In this document: one piece after another, positions 10,398-19,616 of the stretch
How positions within the stretch are numbered: the stretch's first letter is position 1
Layout: each line of letters opens with the position of its first letter
Assembly: GCA_022844565.1 (NCBI GenBank)
Contig: JALHLK010000013.1
Coordinates: 1 to 64,000, forward strand
DNA from: Saprospiraceae bacterium
GTDB lineage: Bacteria; Bacteroidota; Bacteroidia; Chitinophagales; Saprospiraceae
Length of the DNA: 64,000 nt
Reading direction: 5' to 3'
Position numbers and translations under genes: made by a program
Notes under the pieces: model-generated
The model's database searches: none
What the model was told of the DNA's origin: nothing
Seen by the model: the letters and a program-made list of their open reading frames with translations, nothing else

Positions 10398-11078
10398 ATG
10401 TATTTATTAGACATCGAAAAATTTAAAAAATTATTGGAAGAAAATGAGAATACACTTGATGCAAGTACAATGAAAGGGTATATGAAAGATCATTTTGATT
10501 TTTATGGCATCAAATCCGTGGAGAGAAAGCTATATTTTTCCAAATGTTTATACCAATCTAATGAAGCAACAAATATTCAAGAACTACAAAATCAACTTGA
10601 CCAATTATGGGACGAGCCAAAAAGAGAAATGCAATATGCCGCAATGGAATTATTGGATAAATCGAAAAAAAATCTTGATCAAGATTGGTTGACTTTTATT
10701 GAAAAAATGGTGATTTCAAAATCTTGGTGGGATACGGTTGATCATATAGCATCACACTATTTAGGTCATATTCTAAAAAATCAAGATTACAACACTCAAT
10801 GGGCTACCTGCGAAAATTGGATTGAGACTGAAAATCTGTGGTTGCAAAGATGTGCCATCATTTATCAATTAAAATATAAGGATAGTACCAATTTTGAAAT
10901 ATTAAAAAATTCTATTTGGGCAACGATTCATAATAAAAACTTTTTTATACGCAAAGCATCTGGATGGGCATTGCGTGAATATTCAAAGTCAAAGCCTTAT
11001 GAAGTAAAGCTTTTTATTACAGAATATGGTGAAGTGCTAGATAAACTTACCATAAAGGAAGCGAGTAAATATCTATAA
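10398..11078 (+). CDS. DNA alkylation repair protein, AlkD-like HEAT repeats
   Basis: About 226 aa from the ATG chosen by promoter position. The sequence is almost entirely amphipathic helices of the ALK/HEAT-like type. It includes a YGIKSVERKLYF segment near the N-terminus, the SWWDTVDHIASHYLG block around 110-124 and FFIRKASGWALREYSKSKP near 185-203, all recognisable in AlkD-type DNA glycosylases. AlkD excises N3- and N7-alkylpurines by stabilising the flipped lesion with aromatic and acidic residues, consistent with the conserved W, D and R here. The 3' end overlaps the converging channel gene by 6 bp. Confidence 0.8.
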   Translation: MYLLDIEKFKKLLEENENTLDASTMKGYMKDHFDFYGIKSVERKLYFSKCLYQSNEATNIQELQNQLDQLWDEPKREMQYAAMELLDKSKKNLDQDWLTFIEKMVISKSWWDTVDHIASHYLGHILKNQDYNTQWATCENWIETENLWLQRCAIIYQLKYKDSTNFEILKNSIWATIHNKNFFIRKASGWALREYSKSKPYEVKLFITEYGEVLDKLTIKEASKYL

Positions 11079-11897
11079 CTTCTCCCCACATCTTCTACAG
11101 TGGATAGCGTCTTCTTCATGCCCTTCTAGAAGACAACTTGGACATCTATTTGTGTTATGAGTCGTAGATTTTTTTTGACTACTTGCTGATATAATCTCAC
11201 CAGTTACAATGCCGGTAGGTACTGCTAAAATAGCATAACCTGAAATCATAATTACAGATGCCAATACTTGACCAAGAGGAGTAATTGGAGAAATATCTCC
11301 GTATCCCACAGTTGTTAGCGTGACAATAGCCCAATAAATACTTCTAGGAATACTGTCAAAAGCTTCATTAACATCTCCTTCTACGACGTATATCAAGGAC
11401 CCAAATATAGATACTAATATCAAGACAAAAATTACAAATACAAAGATTTTTTCTCTACTTGCCTTCAGTGCATTCATGATTAGCTCCCCTTGCCTTAAAT
11501 ACTTTGATAGTTTGAAAATCCTAAATATTCGCAAAAGTCTTAAAGCCCTTAGAATGAGCAATGAATTGGACCCACCTAAAACCAGCAGTAAAATAGCAGG
11601 AATTAAAGCTATGAAATCTATAATTCCATATGTACTCAAAATATAATTCATTGGTTTTGGCAAGCAATAGATTCTTAATAAGTATTCTATTAGAAAAACA
11701 GTAAGAAATATCCATTCCAAGATTACTAATTCATTGCCATAGTTTAATTTTATTTGAGATACTGTTTCAAGCATTACAACCAATATAGAAAGTAAAATCA
11801 TCACCAATAATGATAAATCAAACAATCTTCCCGCAGGTGTTTCTGCCTCAAAAATAATATTATAGATTTTTTTCTTTAATCCTTCGTTTTTCATCAT
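11073..11897 (-). CDS. Voltage-gated-type potassium channel with C-terminal zinc ribbon
   Basis: Six-helix inner-membrane ion channel, 274 aa. An S4-like voltage-sensor helix with regularly spaced arginines (LRALRLLRIFRIFKLSKYLR) lies at about 116-135. The pore loop carries the K+ selectivity filter TLTTVGYGD at 193-201. The S6 helix is followed by a short cytoplasmic tail ending in a four-cysteine zinc ribbon, CPSC at 252-255 and CRRC at 267-270. The ribbon is unusual beside typical KvAP-like proteins and may be a regulatory or assembly module. Transcribed alone. Confidence 0.88.
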   Translation of the reverse strand: MMKNEGLKKKIYNIIFEAETPAGRLFDLSLLVMILLSILVVMLETVSQIKLNYGNELVILEWIFLTVFLIEYLLRIYCLPKPMNYILSTYGIIDFIALIPAILLLVLGGSNSLLILRALRLLRIFRIFKLSKYLRQGELIMNALKASREKIFVFVIFVLILVSIFGSLIYVVEGDVNEAFDSIPRSIYWAIVTLTTVGYGDISPITPLGQVLASVIMISGYAILAVPTGIVTGEIISASSQKKSTTHNTNRCPSCLLEGHEEDAIHCRRCGEKL

Positions 11898-11994
11898 CTA
11901 GCAAAAATACATAGTTTTGCAATAGTTGATGTGATTCGATAAAACATTCAAGAAATAAAGTTAACTTTCTTGGATCATTGATTAAAAGTTTTGA

Positions 11995-12951
11995 CTACAA
12001 AAACTGATCTAAAATATTCAAAACCAATTGATCTGAGAAATAGCTGTTTCTTTTTTCTATAAAACCAACATGCCCACCATAATTGAGCGGTATAAAATGT
12101 AAATATTTACTCTGCCTTGCAATTTCGAATGGGTGACAAGAATCACTTAAAAATGGATCATCTAGAGCATTAATTAAAAAAGCTGGTATATTAATTTGTT
12201 CTAAAAATTGCTTCGAATTACTTTTATCATAATAATCTTTTGCATCTTTAAACCCATGAATGGGTGCTGTATAATATTCGTCAAAGTCCATTAACTCCTT
12301 CAGTTTAGGTAGGTACTTTAATTCAATTTCTGGAAAAACCTTAGCTTTTTGAGTTATCTTCACCTTTAAGGTTTTAAGAAATTCGTAAGTGTAAGCTTTG
12401 TTGTACCATTTTGTTAATTTAATGCTGCCACCCTCTAAATCAGCTGGAACAGAAAAGGATATCACTAGTTTTAGTTGATGGGGTAAAGTGTAACTTCCTT
12501 CACCTAAGTACTTTAAAGCGACATTACCTCCTAAGCTATAACCAATAATAATAACCGAGTCGTATTCTTGGCTATATTTTGTTGTCACATGTGCAAGATC
12601 TCGTGTAAAACCTGAATGGTACATTTCAAGTTTTCTATTTAGTTCTCCACTGCAGGATCTGTGATTAAAAGAGCAAACATCCCAACCCAATGGAAAAAGC
12701 ATCTCAGCTGCTCCTCTTACATATTGACTATTACTTGATCCTTCAAGACCATGTAACAAGATTACTAACTTATTGTTACCATTTTGTTTCATCCAATCAA
12801 GATCAATAAAGTCCCCATCGGGCAATTCTTCCCTTACTCGGGTGTATGGTAGATTTGCAAACTTTCTTAAAAAGTAAGGATAAAAAGTACTTACATGCGG
12901 ATTTTTAAATACTGTTGAAGGATCGAAGATGTGTTGGTCTATAATAGGCAT
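11995..12951 (-). CDS. YheT-family alpha/beta hydrolase
   Basis: Predicted serine hydrolase of the YheT/Abhydrolase_1 group, 318 aa. It shows the oxyanion motif LLHGLEGSSNSQYVRG (65-80), FNHRSCSGELNR (95-106), the nucleophile elbow GYSLGGNVALKYLGE with Ser139, a candidate catalytic Asp in ALDDPFLS, and His in NYGGHVGFIEK. Substrates of this family are mostly unknown. It starts 3 bp after the DUF4340 gene and so appears to be last in the gldA-gldF-gldG transcript. Confidence 0.85.
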   Translation of the reverse strand: MPIIDQHIFDPSTVFKNPHVSTFYPYFLRKFANLPYTRVREELPDGDFIDLDWMKQNGNNKLVILLHGLEGSSNSQYVRGAAEMLFPLGWDVCSFNHRSCSGELNRKLEMYHSGFTRDLAHVTTKYSQEYDSVIIIGYSLGGNVALKYLGEGSYTLPHQLKLVISFSVPADLEGGSIKLTKWYNKAYTYEFLKTLKVKITQKAKVFPEIELKYLPKLKELMDFDEYYTAPIHGFKDAKDYYDKSNSKQFLEQINIPAFLINALDDPFLSDSCHPFEIARQSKYLHFIPLNYGGHVGFIEKRNSYFSDQLVLNILDQFL

Positions 12952-12954
12952 TGG

Positions 12955-13971
12955 CTAAAAGAAATACCAGATTGATTGGAATAATTTACCAACTATCCTT
13001 TGTTGAGATAAAACAAAATTTTTATCATAAGTGGAGACAAAAAACCTCATATCAGGATCAATTTGATTTGGGGAAGTTGTTTTTACTTCCTCAATTAAAT
13101 CTTGAGCAGCATAAAAATTATATTTCCTCTCAAGATTGTCCTCAGACACCAATTTTATAGTAGCAAATTTTGGTTGTACTTCTATGGTTTTTCTTTCTGG
13201 ATTTTCGGTTTCATTGCTTTCACCGACTATGTTTGTATAAAAGTCAAAATAAGCCTCAATAACTTTTTGATTAGGCTTTTTAACGGGAATCACCTTTCCC
13301 TGATGATCTAAAATTTTATATGTTTCATTGTACTTTAAAATGGTAAATCCAGATGACGGCTCTTGTGGATACTCAATACTAATTTTTTTAATTTTGGCTA
13401 CATTTTCACGAAAAATTACTTTAGTTCTCCATTCTCCTAAGTCAAAATTCATACGCCTTCTAATAGATCCGTCCAATCCTTTTAACTGCATCATGAAAGC
13501 TTGATTTCCTTTGGCCATTACCACTGGGGTATCCGTGCCATCACCAAACTCTGAACCTACAAAATAATGCTTCTCAAGAGATGTTGTATCTGTGTATAAT
13601 TTAATTTCAATACCATTTTTCTTTATATCTTCGTCTATCGTTTTATTCATGGTTTTAGGTGGAATATACTTTAGGTCCATATTTTTGAGCACGGCAATAA
13701 AGCCAATCATCGTTTCTTGATTAACTGGCCATTTGTTGTTTATAATCCATTCGGCACCATTACGTCTAAAAACCAAAAGTGGATATCTTGGTCTTTTTAA
13801 ATGTATATAATTAATTTTATCAAAATCAGTATAGGCAAAGGAGCGTTGTTCTTTAAAAGGGTCTTCCGTCTCTTGAACCATATTTTTAGATCTATTATAG
13901 AGCATATACCCTGCAATAGAACTTAACAAAATGAGAATAATAAAAAGAAAAAGATTTTTATTTTTCATCAA
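12955..13971 (-). CDS. DUF4340-like membrane-anchored protein
   Basis: 338 aa with one N-terminal transmembrane anchor (about 5-25) and a soluble extracytoplasmic part. RRNGAEWIINNKWPVNQE near 69-86 fits the repeated module of DUF4340, as does the closing region. DUF4340 proteins often sit beside GldG-type ABC components. It is directly adjacent to gldG (next base), so the two are co-expressed, probably in one envelope complex. Function unknown. Confidence 0.7.
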   Translation of the reverse strand: MMKNKNLFLFIILILLSSIAGYMLYNRSKNMVQETEDPFKEQRSFAYTDFDKINYIHLKRPRYPLLVFRRNGAEWIINNKWPVNQETMIGFIAVLKNMDLKYIPPKTMNKTIDEDIKKNGIEIKLYTDTTSLEKHYFVGSEFGDGTDTPVVMAKGNQAFMMQLKGLDGSIRRRMNFDLGEWRTKVIFRENVAKIKKISIEYPQEPSSGFTILKYNETYKILDHQGKVIPVKKPNQKVIEAYFDFYTNIVGESNETENPERKTIEVQPKFATIKLVSEDNLERKYNFYAAQDLIEEVKTTSPNQIDPDMRFFVSTYDKNFVLSQQRIVGKLFQSIWYFF

Positions 13972-15663
13972 TTAATTCTTCCCATATTTATTGGTTCTAT
14001 AATAAGATATACCAAAATAAGCAAAAATCAAAAATACTATAGGTGCAAGCAGATTAATTAATTGCCATTTTACCTTTTCGTTTTCCACTTTTATCATATC
14101 AAGAGGTCTCATCTTTATCTCCTTTGACCGTGACTCTAAGATATTACTTTCGTCCATCATATATTCTATGGCATTTAAAATAAAATCCTTATTACCTTTG
14201 TACTGTGCTACTTCCCATTTATTAAACCCTACTTCTTCCGCCTGTTCTGTCCGATTATTAATCAGGTTGAGCGCAAAATTGACATCACTGATGACCAATT
14301 GTTTTGTTGGATTACTCTTGTCTCTAAAAGTCAATTTCATATCACTCAAAACTGATTGAAAATCTGAAGTAAGTCTATTTTTATAGGCCGATACAAATTG
14401 ACCTTCCAAAAGCAGTGCGATTGGAATATTCCCTTTATTGTACATTGCCACTTCGGGTTGTTGTTTGAGGATTTCAAAATTTAATCTTACGGGATTAAAT
14501 TGGACTCTACTGTATTTAGATGTAGATAAAAGTACCGTTTTACTAACTGGCAACTCTGTCAACGATGTGTCTATTTGTGAAGGAAAGTTAAAATTTACTC
14601 GGTCAATATTTTTTACAATTGGATGATCAGTCTTTGAAGCTATTAAAGGATGATAAGGCCATTTAAATAACATTGTTTGTGGTTTATCTCCGCTTTGTCC
14701 CACAATCTGAGGTATACTAGTCGACTCCAAATCTAACACGAGATTAGGCAGTACTTTAGCTCCATATTTGAACAAAAGATCGTCTAAACCTGTGTCAATA
14801 TCCTGAGGTATGTAAAATTGGTATTTATTTATGCTATCTAAAGAAGCTGTAAGTTTCTCAATCATCCATATTACTTTACCACCGTTCATAATATACTGAT
14901 CTAACTTAAATTTTGATTGGTCAGAAAATCTACTTTTAGGTCCGGCTATGATAATCAGATCAACTTTATCATTAATCATTAAAATGGAGTCTAGATTAAC
15001 TCTCCCCGTATTATACCATTTTCTGAGCTCTCTTTCTAGGGAAACCGTATTTTGAAGAGGAGCCTCACCATTGCCAGTTGTGAAAACAATATTTTGCTTT
15101 TGAGACAATTGCAATTTTTGTAAGGCATTTGCAAATTTATATTCTAACAGAGAAATACTTTGCTCTAGGACTTCTTGTTCGTCTTGTCCTGGAGATTGAG
15201 CTTCTAGTAGGTTTACAAAAATTTTTCTTTGTCCCAATTGAAAAATCACATAAGGAAATATAATCTTTTGTCGGTATTCTTTTCCATCATACACTTTTAA
15301 AGATCTTGGAGCAAGTCCTTCTTTCACAAGACCATCATATCTTTGTTGACGCTCATTAATATTTCCTTCTTCTACATTTTCGGTATTGATGACAATATTA
15401 CTATTCAATTTTTTAAATTGCAGTAACATTTCTTTAGTTTTTTCTTCAAGCCGCTCAACACCTGGAGGAAAATCGCCTACCAGTAATATTTTTACGTTGA
15501 TGATATCGTCTACATTTCGCACTAGCTTTTTGGTAGATGGAGTTAATGTAAATCTTTTATCTTGAGTAAGGTCAATACTCCAATTTACAAAACTAAAAAT
15601 CACATTTATCGCAATTAAAATAGCCGTTATTAGCAAAAATGTTTTATCAATCTTTAATTTCAT
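13972..15663 (-). CDS. gldG: Gliding-motility-associated ABC transporter component GldG
   Basis: 563-aa membrane protein. It has an N-terminal transmembrane helix (about 8-28), a long extracytoplasmic region with the family opening VNWSIDLTQDKRFTLTPST, and a C-terminal helix (about 535-555). It belongs to the ABC-type auxiliary family known as GldG in gliding Bacteroidetes. With GldF and GldA it forms an ABC system needed for gliding in Flavobacterium. The gene order gldA-gldF-gldG with 8-11 bp spacers supports the call. Homologues also occur in non-gliding bacteria. Confidence 0.9.
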   Translation of the reverse strand: MKLKIDKTFLLITAILIAINVIFSFVNWSIDLTQDKRFTLTPSTKKLVRNVDDIINVKILLVGDFPPGVERLEEKTKEMLLQFKKLNSNIVINTENVEEGNINERQQRYDGLVKEGLAPRSLKVYDGKEYRQKIIFPYVIFQLGQRKIFVNLLEAQSPGQDEQEVLEQSISLLEYKFANALQKLQLSQKQNIVFTTGNGEAPLQNTVSLERELRKWYNTGRVNLDSILMINDKVDLIIIAGPKSRFSDQSKFKLDQYIMNGGKVIWMIEKLTASLDSINKYQFYIPQDIDTGLDDLLFKYGAKVLPNLVLDLESTSIPQIVGQSGDKPQTMLFKWPYHPLIASKTDHPIVKNIDRVNFNFPSQIDTSLTELPVSKTVLLSTSKYSRVQFNPVRLNFEILKQQPEVAMYNKGNIPIALLLEGQFVSAYKNRLTSDFQSVLSDMKLTFRDKSNPTKQLVISDVNFALNLINNRTEQAEEVGFNKWEVAQYKGNKDFILNAIEYMMDESNILESRSKEIKMRPLDMIKVENEKVKWQLINLLAPIVFLIFAYFGISYYRTNKYGKN

Positions 15664-15671
15664 ATCTCAGA

Positions 15672-16403
15672 TTAATTATTTAATATTTCAACTCTACTCT
15701 TCGTAGCAAAAGTAAATACTAACACTACACTCACAAAATAGACAATGTCCTTTATAAAAATGGCCCCTTTACTTATCGAAGCATAGTGATAATTCATTCC
15801 CACAGACTCAATAATACTTTTAACCTGTTCGCTCCAAAACGGGAGATTAGCCAAATATGAAAATCCCCAATGCACAACAAAACTCAATAATGAAGCAATT
15901 ATAAAGGATACAATAATATTGTCTGTGATCGAAGACGAGAATATTCCAATAGCAATGAAGGCAGCTGCTAGAAAGAATAAACCAATATATGAGCCAATGA
16001 TTGCTCCTGTATCTAAATTACCTTTAGGAGACCCGAGCTGGTAAACGGTAAAATAATATATAAATGTCGGTATAATAGCCAACGCTAATAATGTAAAACA
16101 AGCCCAAAATTTACCCCAAACAATATCATTGGATGAGAGAGGTTTTGTGTACAAAAACTCTAAAGTACCATTTTGTTTTTCTTCTGCAAAACTTCTAATC
16201 GTCAAAGCTGGTATTAGAAAAAGAAAAACCAATGGAGCCATAGAGAACAATTGATCTAAGGTTGCATAATTATAGTCCAAAACACTTGTATCTGGAAATA
16301 ACCACATAAATATTCCTATTACTACAAGAAATACCCCAATCGTCAAATAACCTAAGACATTGCCAAAGTAAGTGCCTAATTCCTTTTTATAAATACTCCA
16401 CAT
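15672..16403 (-). CDS. gldF: ABC transporter permease GldF
   Basis: 243-aa ABC-2 type permease with six predicted membrane helices. It opens with MWSIYKKELGTYFGNVLGYL and includes the cytoplasmic loop FAEEKQNGTLEFLYTKPLS (about 68-86), typical of the GldF/NosY permease group. It pairs with the GldA ATPase (11 bp upstream) and GldG (8 bp downstream). Confidence 0.92.
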   Translation of the reverse strand: MWSIYKKELGTYFGNVLGYLTIGVFLVVIGIFMWLFPDTSVLDYNYATLDQLFSMAPLVFLFLIPALTIRSFAEEKQNGTLEFLYTKPLSSNDIVWGKFWACFTLLALAIIPTFIYYFTVYQLGSPKGNLDTGAIIGSYIGLFFLAAAFIAIGIFSSSITDNIIVSFIIASLLSFVVHWGFSYLANLPFWSEQVKSIIESVGMNYHYASISKGAIFIKDIVYFVSVVLVFTFATKSRVEILNN

Positions 16404-16414
16404 TTATATTATAT

Positions 16415-17329
16415 CTAATTTGACTTTGTAAGTTTTTGAAAAATTGACTCTACATCTAATTTTTGATAATACATCCCTATGATCTTACAATTTGCTTTGA
16501 CCATTTGATCAAAAACGTCTTCCCTTACATCATATTGGGCATTGTAGCTAATTTCTATTAAATTTTTATCATTTTTAGTTACTTTACTCACAGAAGTTAT
16601 GGCTTCCAACGATGATAAATCCGATAAAATTCCTTTATATTCTACAAAAAGTACTGTATTTCCTCCTATCCTATTTATTAATTTATCAATAGGATCATCA
16701 GCAATGATTTTACCACTATCTATGATAATAACTCTTGAGCACAACGCTTCTACCTCCTGCATAATGTGGGTCGAAAAGATGATTGTTTTGTCTTTTTGTA
16801 TAGATTTGATTAGTGACCGAATCTCCACAATCTGATTTAAGTCAAGACCAGAAGTAGGTTCATCCAAAATCAAGACTTTGGGATCATGTAGCAAGGCTTG
16901 CGCGAGGCCCACACGTTGTTTATAACCCTTTGAGAGCGTTCCTATCTTTTTGTTTTGCTCTTTTATTAGTCCCGTTTGTTCTATTAATTCTTTAATTCGT
17001 GATTGTTTATTGGTAATCTTATGTACATTACCTACAAATTCAAGATATTCTTTTACGTATAAATCTTTGTATAATGGATTTGCCTCAGATAGGTAGCCAA
17101 TCTGACTTTTATACCAATCTGCGTCGTCAGCCATTTTTCTATCATTCAGTGTAATTTCACCTTCGTTTGGACTTAAAAATCCTGTAATCATTTTCATCGT
17201 GGTTGACTTGCCCGCCCCGTTTGGTCCAAGAAAGCCCAAAATCTCTCCTTCTCCTACAGTAAATGATATATTATCAACCGCTTTTTGACTACCGTAAACT
17301 TTGGTTACACCCTTAAGTGATACTTTCAT
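16415..17329 (-). CDS. gldA: ABC transporter ATP-binding protein GldA
   Basis: Cytoplasmic ATPase of 304 aa. Walker A is GPNGAGKST (35-43), the signature is TLSKGYKQRVGLAQAL (about 131-146), Walker B with D-loop is VLILDEPTSGLDLNQ (about 151-165), and the H-loop is STHIMQEVEA. The C-terminal extension of about 80 residues is usual in this family. First gene of the gldA-gldF-gldG-DUF4340-yheT operon, with a TATCTTTG promoter about 30 bp upstream. Confidence 0.92.
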   Translation of the reverse strand: MKVSLKGVTKVYGSQKAVDNISFTVGEGEILGFLGPNGAGKSTTMKMITGFLSPNEGEITLNDRKMADDADWYKSQIGYLSEANPLYKDLYVKEYLEFVGNVHKITNKQSRIKELIEQTGLIKEQNKKIGTLSKGYKQRVGLAQALLHDPKVLILDEPTSGLDLNQIVEIRSLIKSIQKDKTIIFSTHIMQEVEALCSRVIIIDSGKIIADDPIDKLINRIGGNTVLFVEYKGILSDLSSLEAITSVSKVTKNDKNLIEISYNAQYDVREDVFDQMVKANCKIIGMYYQKLDVESIFQKLTKSN

Positions 17330-17358
17330 TAATTCTTTTCAGATATATTGGTAAAATG

Positions 17359-17366
17359 CAAAGATA
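17359..17366 (-). promoter_or_regulatory. Promoter -7 element for the gldAFG operon
   Basis: On the minus strand the sequence is TATCTTTG, matching TAnnTTTG, about 30 bp upstream of the gldA start. Confidence 0.5.
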
Positions 17367-17601
17367 TAATAGAAAAGTGATATGTGATGAAATAGTGATA
17401 AGAAGATGTCAAAAACAAAAATCTTTTTTAAAAACGATTGTATAACCAACTTCAAACTATGTTCAACCCAGCAGACAAAAATTATAAATTTCAGAAAACA
17501 TCTTGGAAAAACTTTCTAAGATTATACAAAGAGAAATAAGTCCTAATGCTTATTCTATGATACCGTGAGAATAAATATAAAATTAAACACCCACTTATTT
17601 T

Positions 17602-18747
17602 TTAATATATTTTCTCGGTCTCCGTTAATTCAACTCCATTTTCCAAGAAAATATTAACAATCAATTTATGATTTAAGAAAAAATCAGCATCAATCATACT
17701 TTGTGTTACCAATCCCTTTTTCCCAAACGACATCGCCCAATCTACAGACACGATCATTGGTATCGCTGTAGCAACTTGAATTGCTCTAAGTTTAACTCCA
17801 AAAATAGTTTGAGGCTTAACTTCATAAGATTTACTTACGGATTGAAGTTTTTTATTGTCATTTAAGTAATCCAAATATGTATAAATTATGATTTTGTCAT
17901 CTTCTACAAAGGGTACTTCTTTTTCCATTTCTGATAAGAGAACTTTAGGATCTGTTATCTTTTTATTTTTAATCAAGTCTTTTACCCATTGAAAATGTCC
18001 TGGATACCTTAATGTTTGGTAGCTAATATTTTTAATTTGTGAAGCGAAGATTTCAGCCATATCAGCTACACCACCTGAAGTATGTGAAGATTCGTAAGAA
18101 ATTCCGTCGATAATGTGGCTACTAATTTTTGCCAATGAATCAACTTTTAATTCTTGATGATTTTCAACAAGATTAGAAGGCATAAGATACTCAGTGGCAA
18201 CTCCAATTGGACTCCAAGTAAATGCATAAAAGTGGGGGGACCTTGCATTATCAGACAATGCTCCTACCATCATATCCAAGGTTTCTAATGTACTTTTTGG
18301 GTGTTCTGTCTGAACTTTTTCTATCAGTTTTTTACCCACTATATTTACGAACCCAGGTGCAACACCAGATTGTAAGATAACAGCTGCACTACTGTAAGAT
18401 TTTGCCAGATCACATATGATTTCAGTTTCCTCTACATATTCAGTAAGATTAATATATCCCATTTCGTTTTGCATAGCTAGAGAAGCAACTTTTGGAGCAA
18501 AAACACCTGGAGTACAATCTAACACAAAATCACCATCAATTTCTCCAACAAATGTTTTACTCAAATCAATATTGTGCTGGGTAATTCGAAGTTTTACATT
18601 TTCATCCAAATCCGTAAAGTAACGATTCATATCATCAAATCTAATGTCGTAAACATGATAAAAAGAACCCATAAAACAAGACTCTAACGCAACTATGGCT
18701 GCCTGACCTATTCCTCCCGAACCAAAAATGTGAAAATTCTTATTCAT
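17602..18747 (-). CDS. Saccharopine dehydrogenase-like NAD(P)-binding protein
   Basis: 381-aa Rossmann-fold oxidoreductase. The dinucleotide motif is FGSGGIGQA at 8-16, followed by VYDIRFDDMNR for the ribose contact. The middle and C-terminal parts match the saccharopine dehydrogenase family, including VLDCTPGVFAP, SGVAPGFVN and a TSGGVADMAEIFASQ segment. Related Bacteroidetes proteins are called saccharopine or lysine-ketoglutarate reductase-like; the true substrate is not clear. It stands alone with about 200 bp upstream to the divergent ccmB promoter. Confidence 0.75.
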   Translation of the reverse strand: MNKNFHIFGSGGIGQAAIVALESCFMGSFYHVYDIRFDDMNRYFTDLDENVKLRITQHNIDLSKTFVGEIDGDFVLDCTPGVFAPKVASLAMQNEMGYINLTEYVEETEIICDLAKSYSSAAVILQSGVAPGFVNIVGKKLIEKVQTEHPKSTLETLDMMVGALSDNARSPHFYAFTWSPIGVATEYLMPSNLVENHQELKVDSLAKISSHIIDGISYESSHTSGGVADMAEIFASQIKNISYQTLRYPGHFQWVKDLIKNKKITDPKVLLSEMEKEVPFVEDDKIIIYTYLDYLNDNKKLQSVSKSYEVKPQTIFGVKLRAIQVATAIPMIVSVDWAMSFGKKGLVTQSMIDADFFLNHKLIVNIFLENGVELTETEKIY

Positions 18748-18926
18748 TATTTGTGATAGTTTAATTATTCACAAACATAAGCATATTTGTTATATTTATA
18801 ACATAAATAATGTTTTTGTCTTTATTTTTAACACTTTTTTTACTATTAATGGATACACATGTGTTAATTTATCAAAAAAAATATTAGAAATTATATCTAA
18901 AATAAACATTGGAGATAAACCTTACC

Positions 18927-18934
18927 TATATTTG
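18927..18934 (+). promoter_or_regulatory. Promoter -7 element for the ccmB-ccmC cluster
   Basis: TATATTTG matches TAnnTTTG, with a TTG 16 bp upstream as a weak -33 element. Transcription would start near 18941, ten bases before the ccmB ATG at 18951. Confidence 0.55.
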
Positions 18935-18950
18935 CATCGCTAAATTAGAT

Positions 18951-19616
18951 ATGACTTCTACAGCAAGAATATTAGAATTAATTAAAAAGGACGTTACTGC
19001 CGAATTCAGAAATTTCTCTTCGACTTCTTCTGTATTTTTATTTTCGGTTACGGTAGTCTTTATAGCTATCAAGTCAATTGTGACATGGGATTATGCTTTA
19101 TTTGGCGCCATACTTTGGATATTAGTTTTGTTTAGCGCTATTAATGCTACCTCAAAAACATTTGATAGTGAAGGTTCTAATCAAAAGCTTTTTTATTATG
19201 CGCTTTACAACCCCGTTGAAATTATTGTAGCAAAAATAATTTACAATACATTTTTCATTTTCCTGATTTTTCTGTTGTGTTATGGTTTGTTAATTTTTTT
19301 CACAGATATGTCAGTACATGAGAGTTTTACTTATATTTTTGTGTCTTTACTAGCAAGCTGTGCTTTAAGTACAATCAATAGTTTTACGAGCTTAATCGCT
19401 AAAAGTACAAATGCCAATAACTCAAATTTACTACTCTCCATTCTAGCTTTACCATTAGCGATTCCTGTATTACTTATAATGGTGAAAATTACAAAAAATA
19501 TTAATTCAATTACCGAAGAAATTTCTATCAAAGATGACATTTTAATTTTGTCGGGCATAAATCTTTTGTTAGTTGGAATTGTTATACTTTTAATAAGAGA
19601 ATTATGGTCAGCTTAG
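18951..19616 (+). CDS. ccmB: Heme exporter subunit CcmB
   Basis: Inner-membrane protein of about 221 aa with six hydrophobic helices. It opens TSTARILELIKKDVTAEFRN, the amphipathic start typical of CcmB. It acts in cytochrome c maturation as part of the CcmABC heme-handling complex. The ATG at 18951 is preferred to an in-frame TTG at 18909 because the promoter lies between them. The 3' end overlaps ccmC by 13 bp. No ccmA neighbour is present. Confidence 0.85.
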   Translation: MTSTARILELIKKDVTAEFRNFSSTSSVFLFSVTVVFIAIKSIVTWDYALFGAILWILVLFSAINATSKTFDSEGSNQKLFYYALYNPVEIIVAKIIYNTFFIFLIFLLCYGLLIFFTDMSVHESFTYIFVSLLASCALSTINSFTSLIAKSTNANNSNLLLSILALPLAIPVLLIMVKITKNINSITEEISIKDDILILSGINLLLVGIVILLIRELWSA

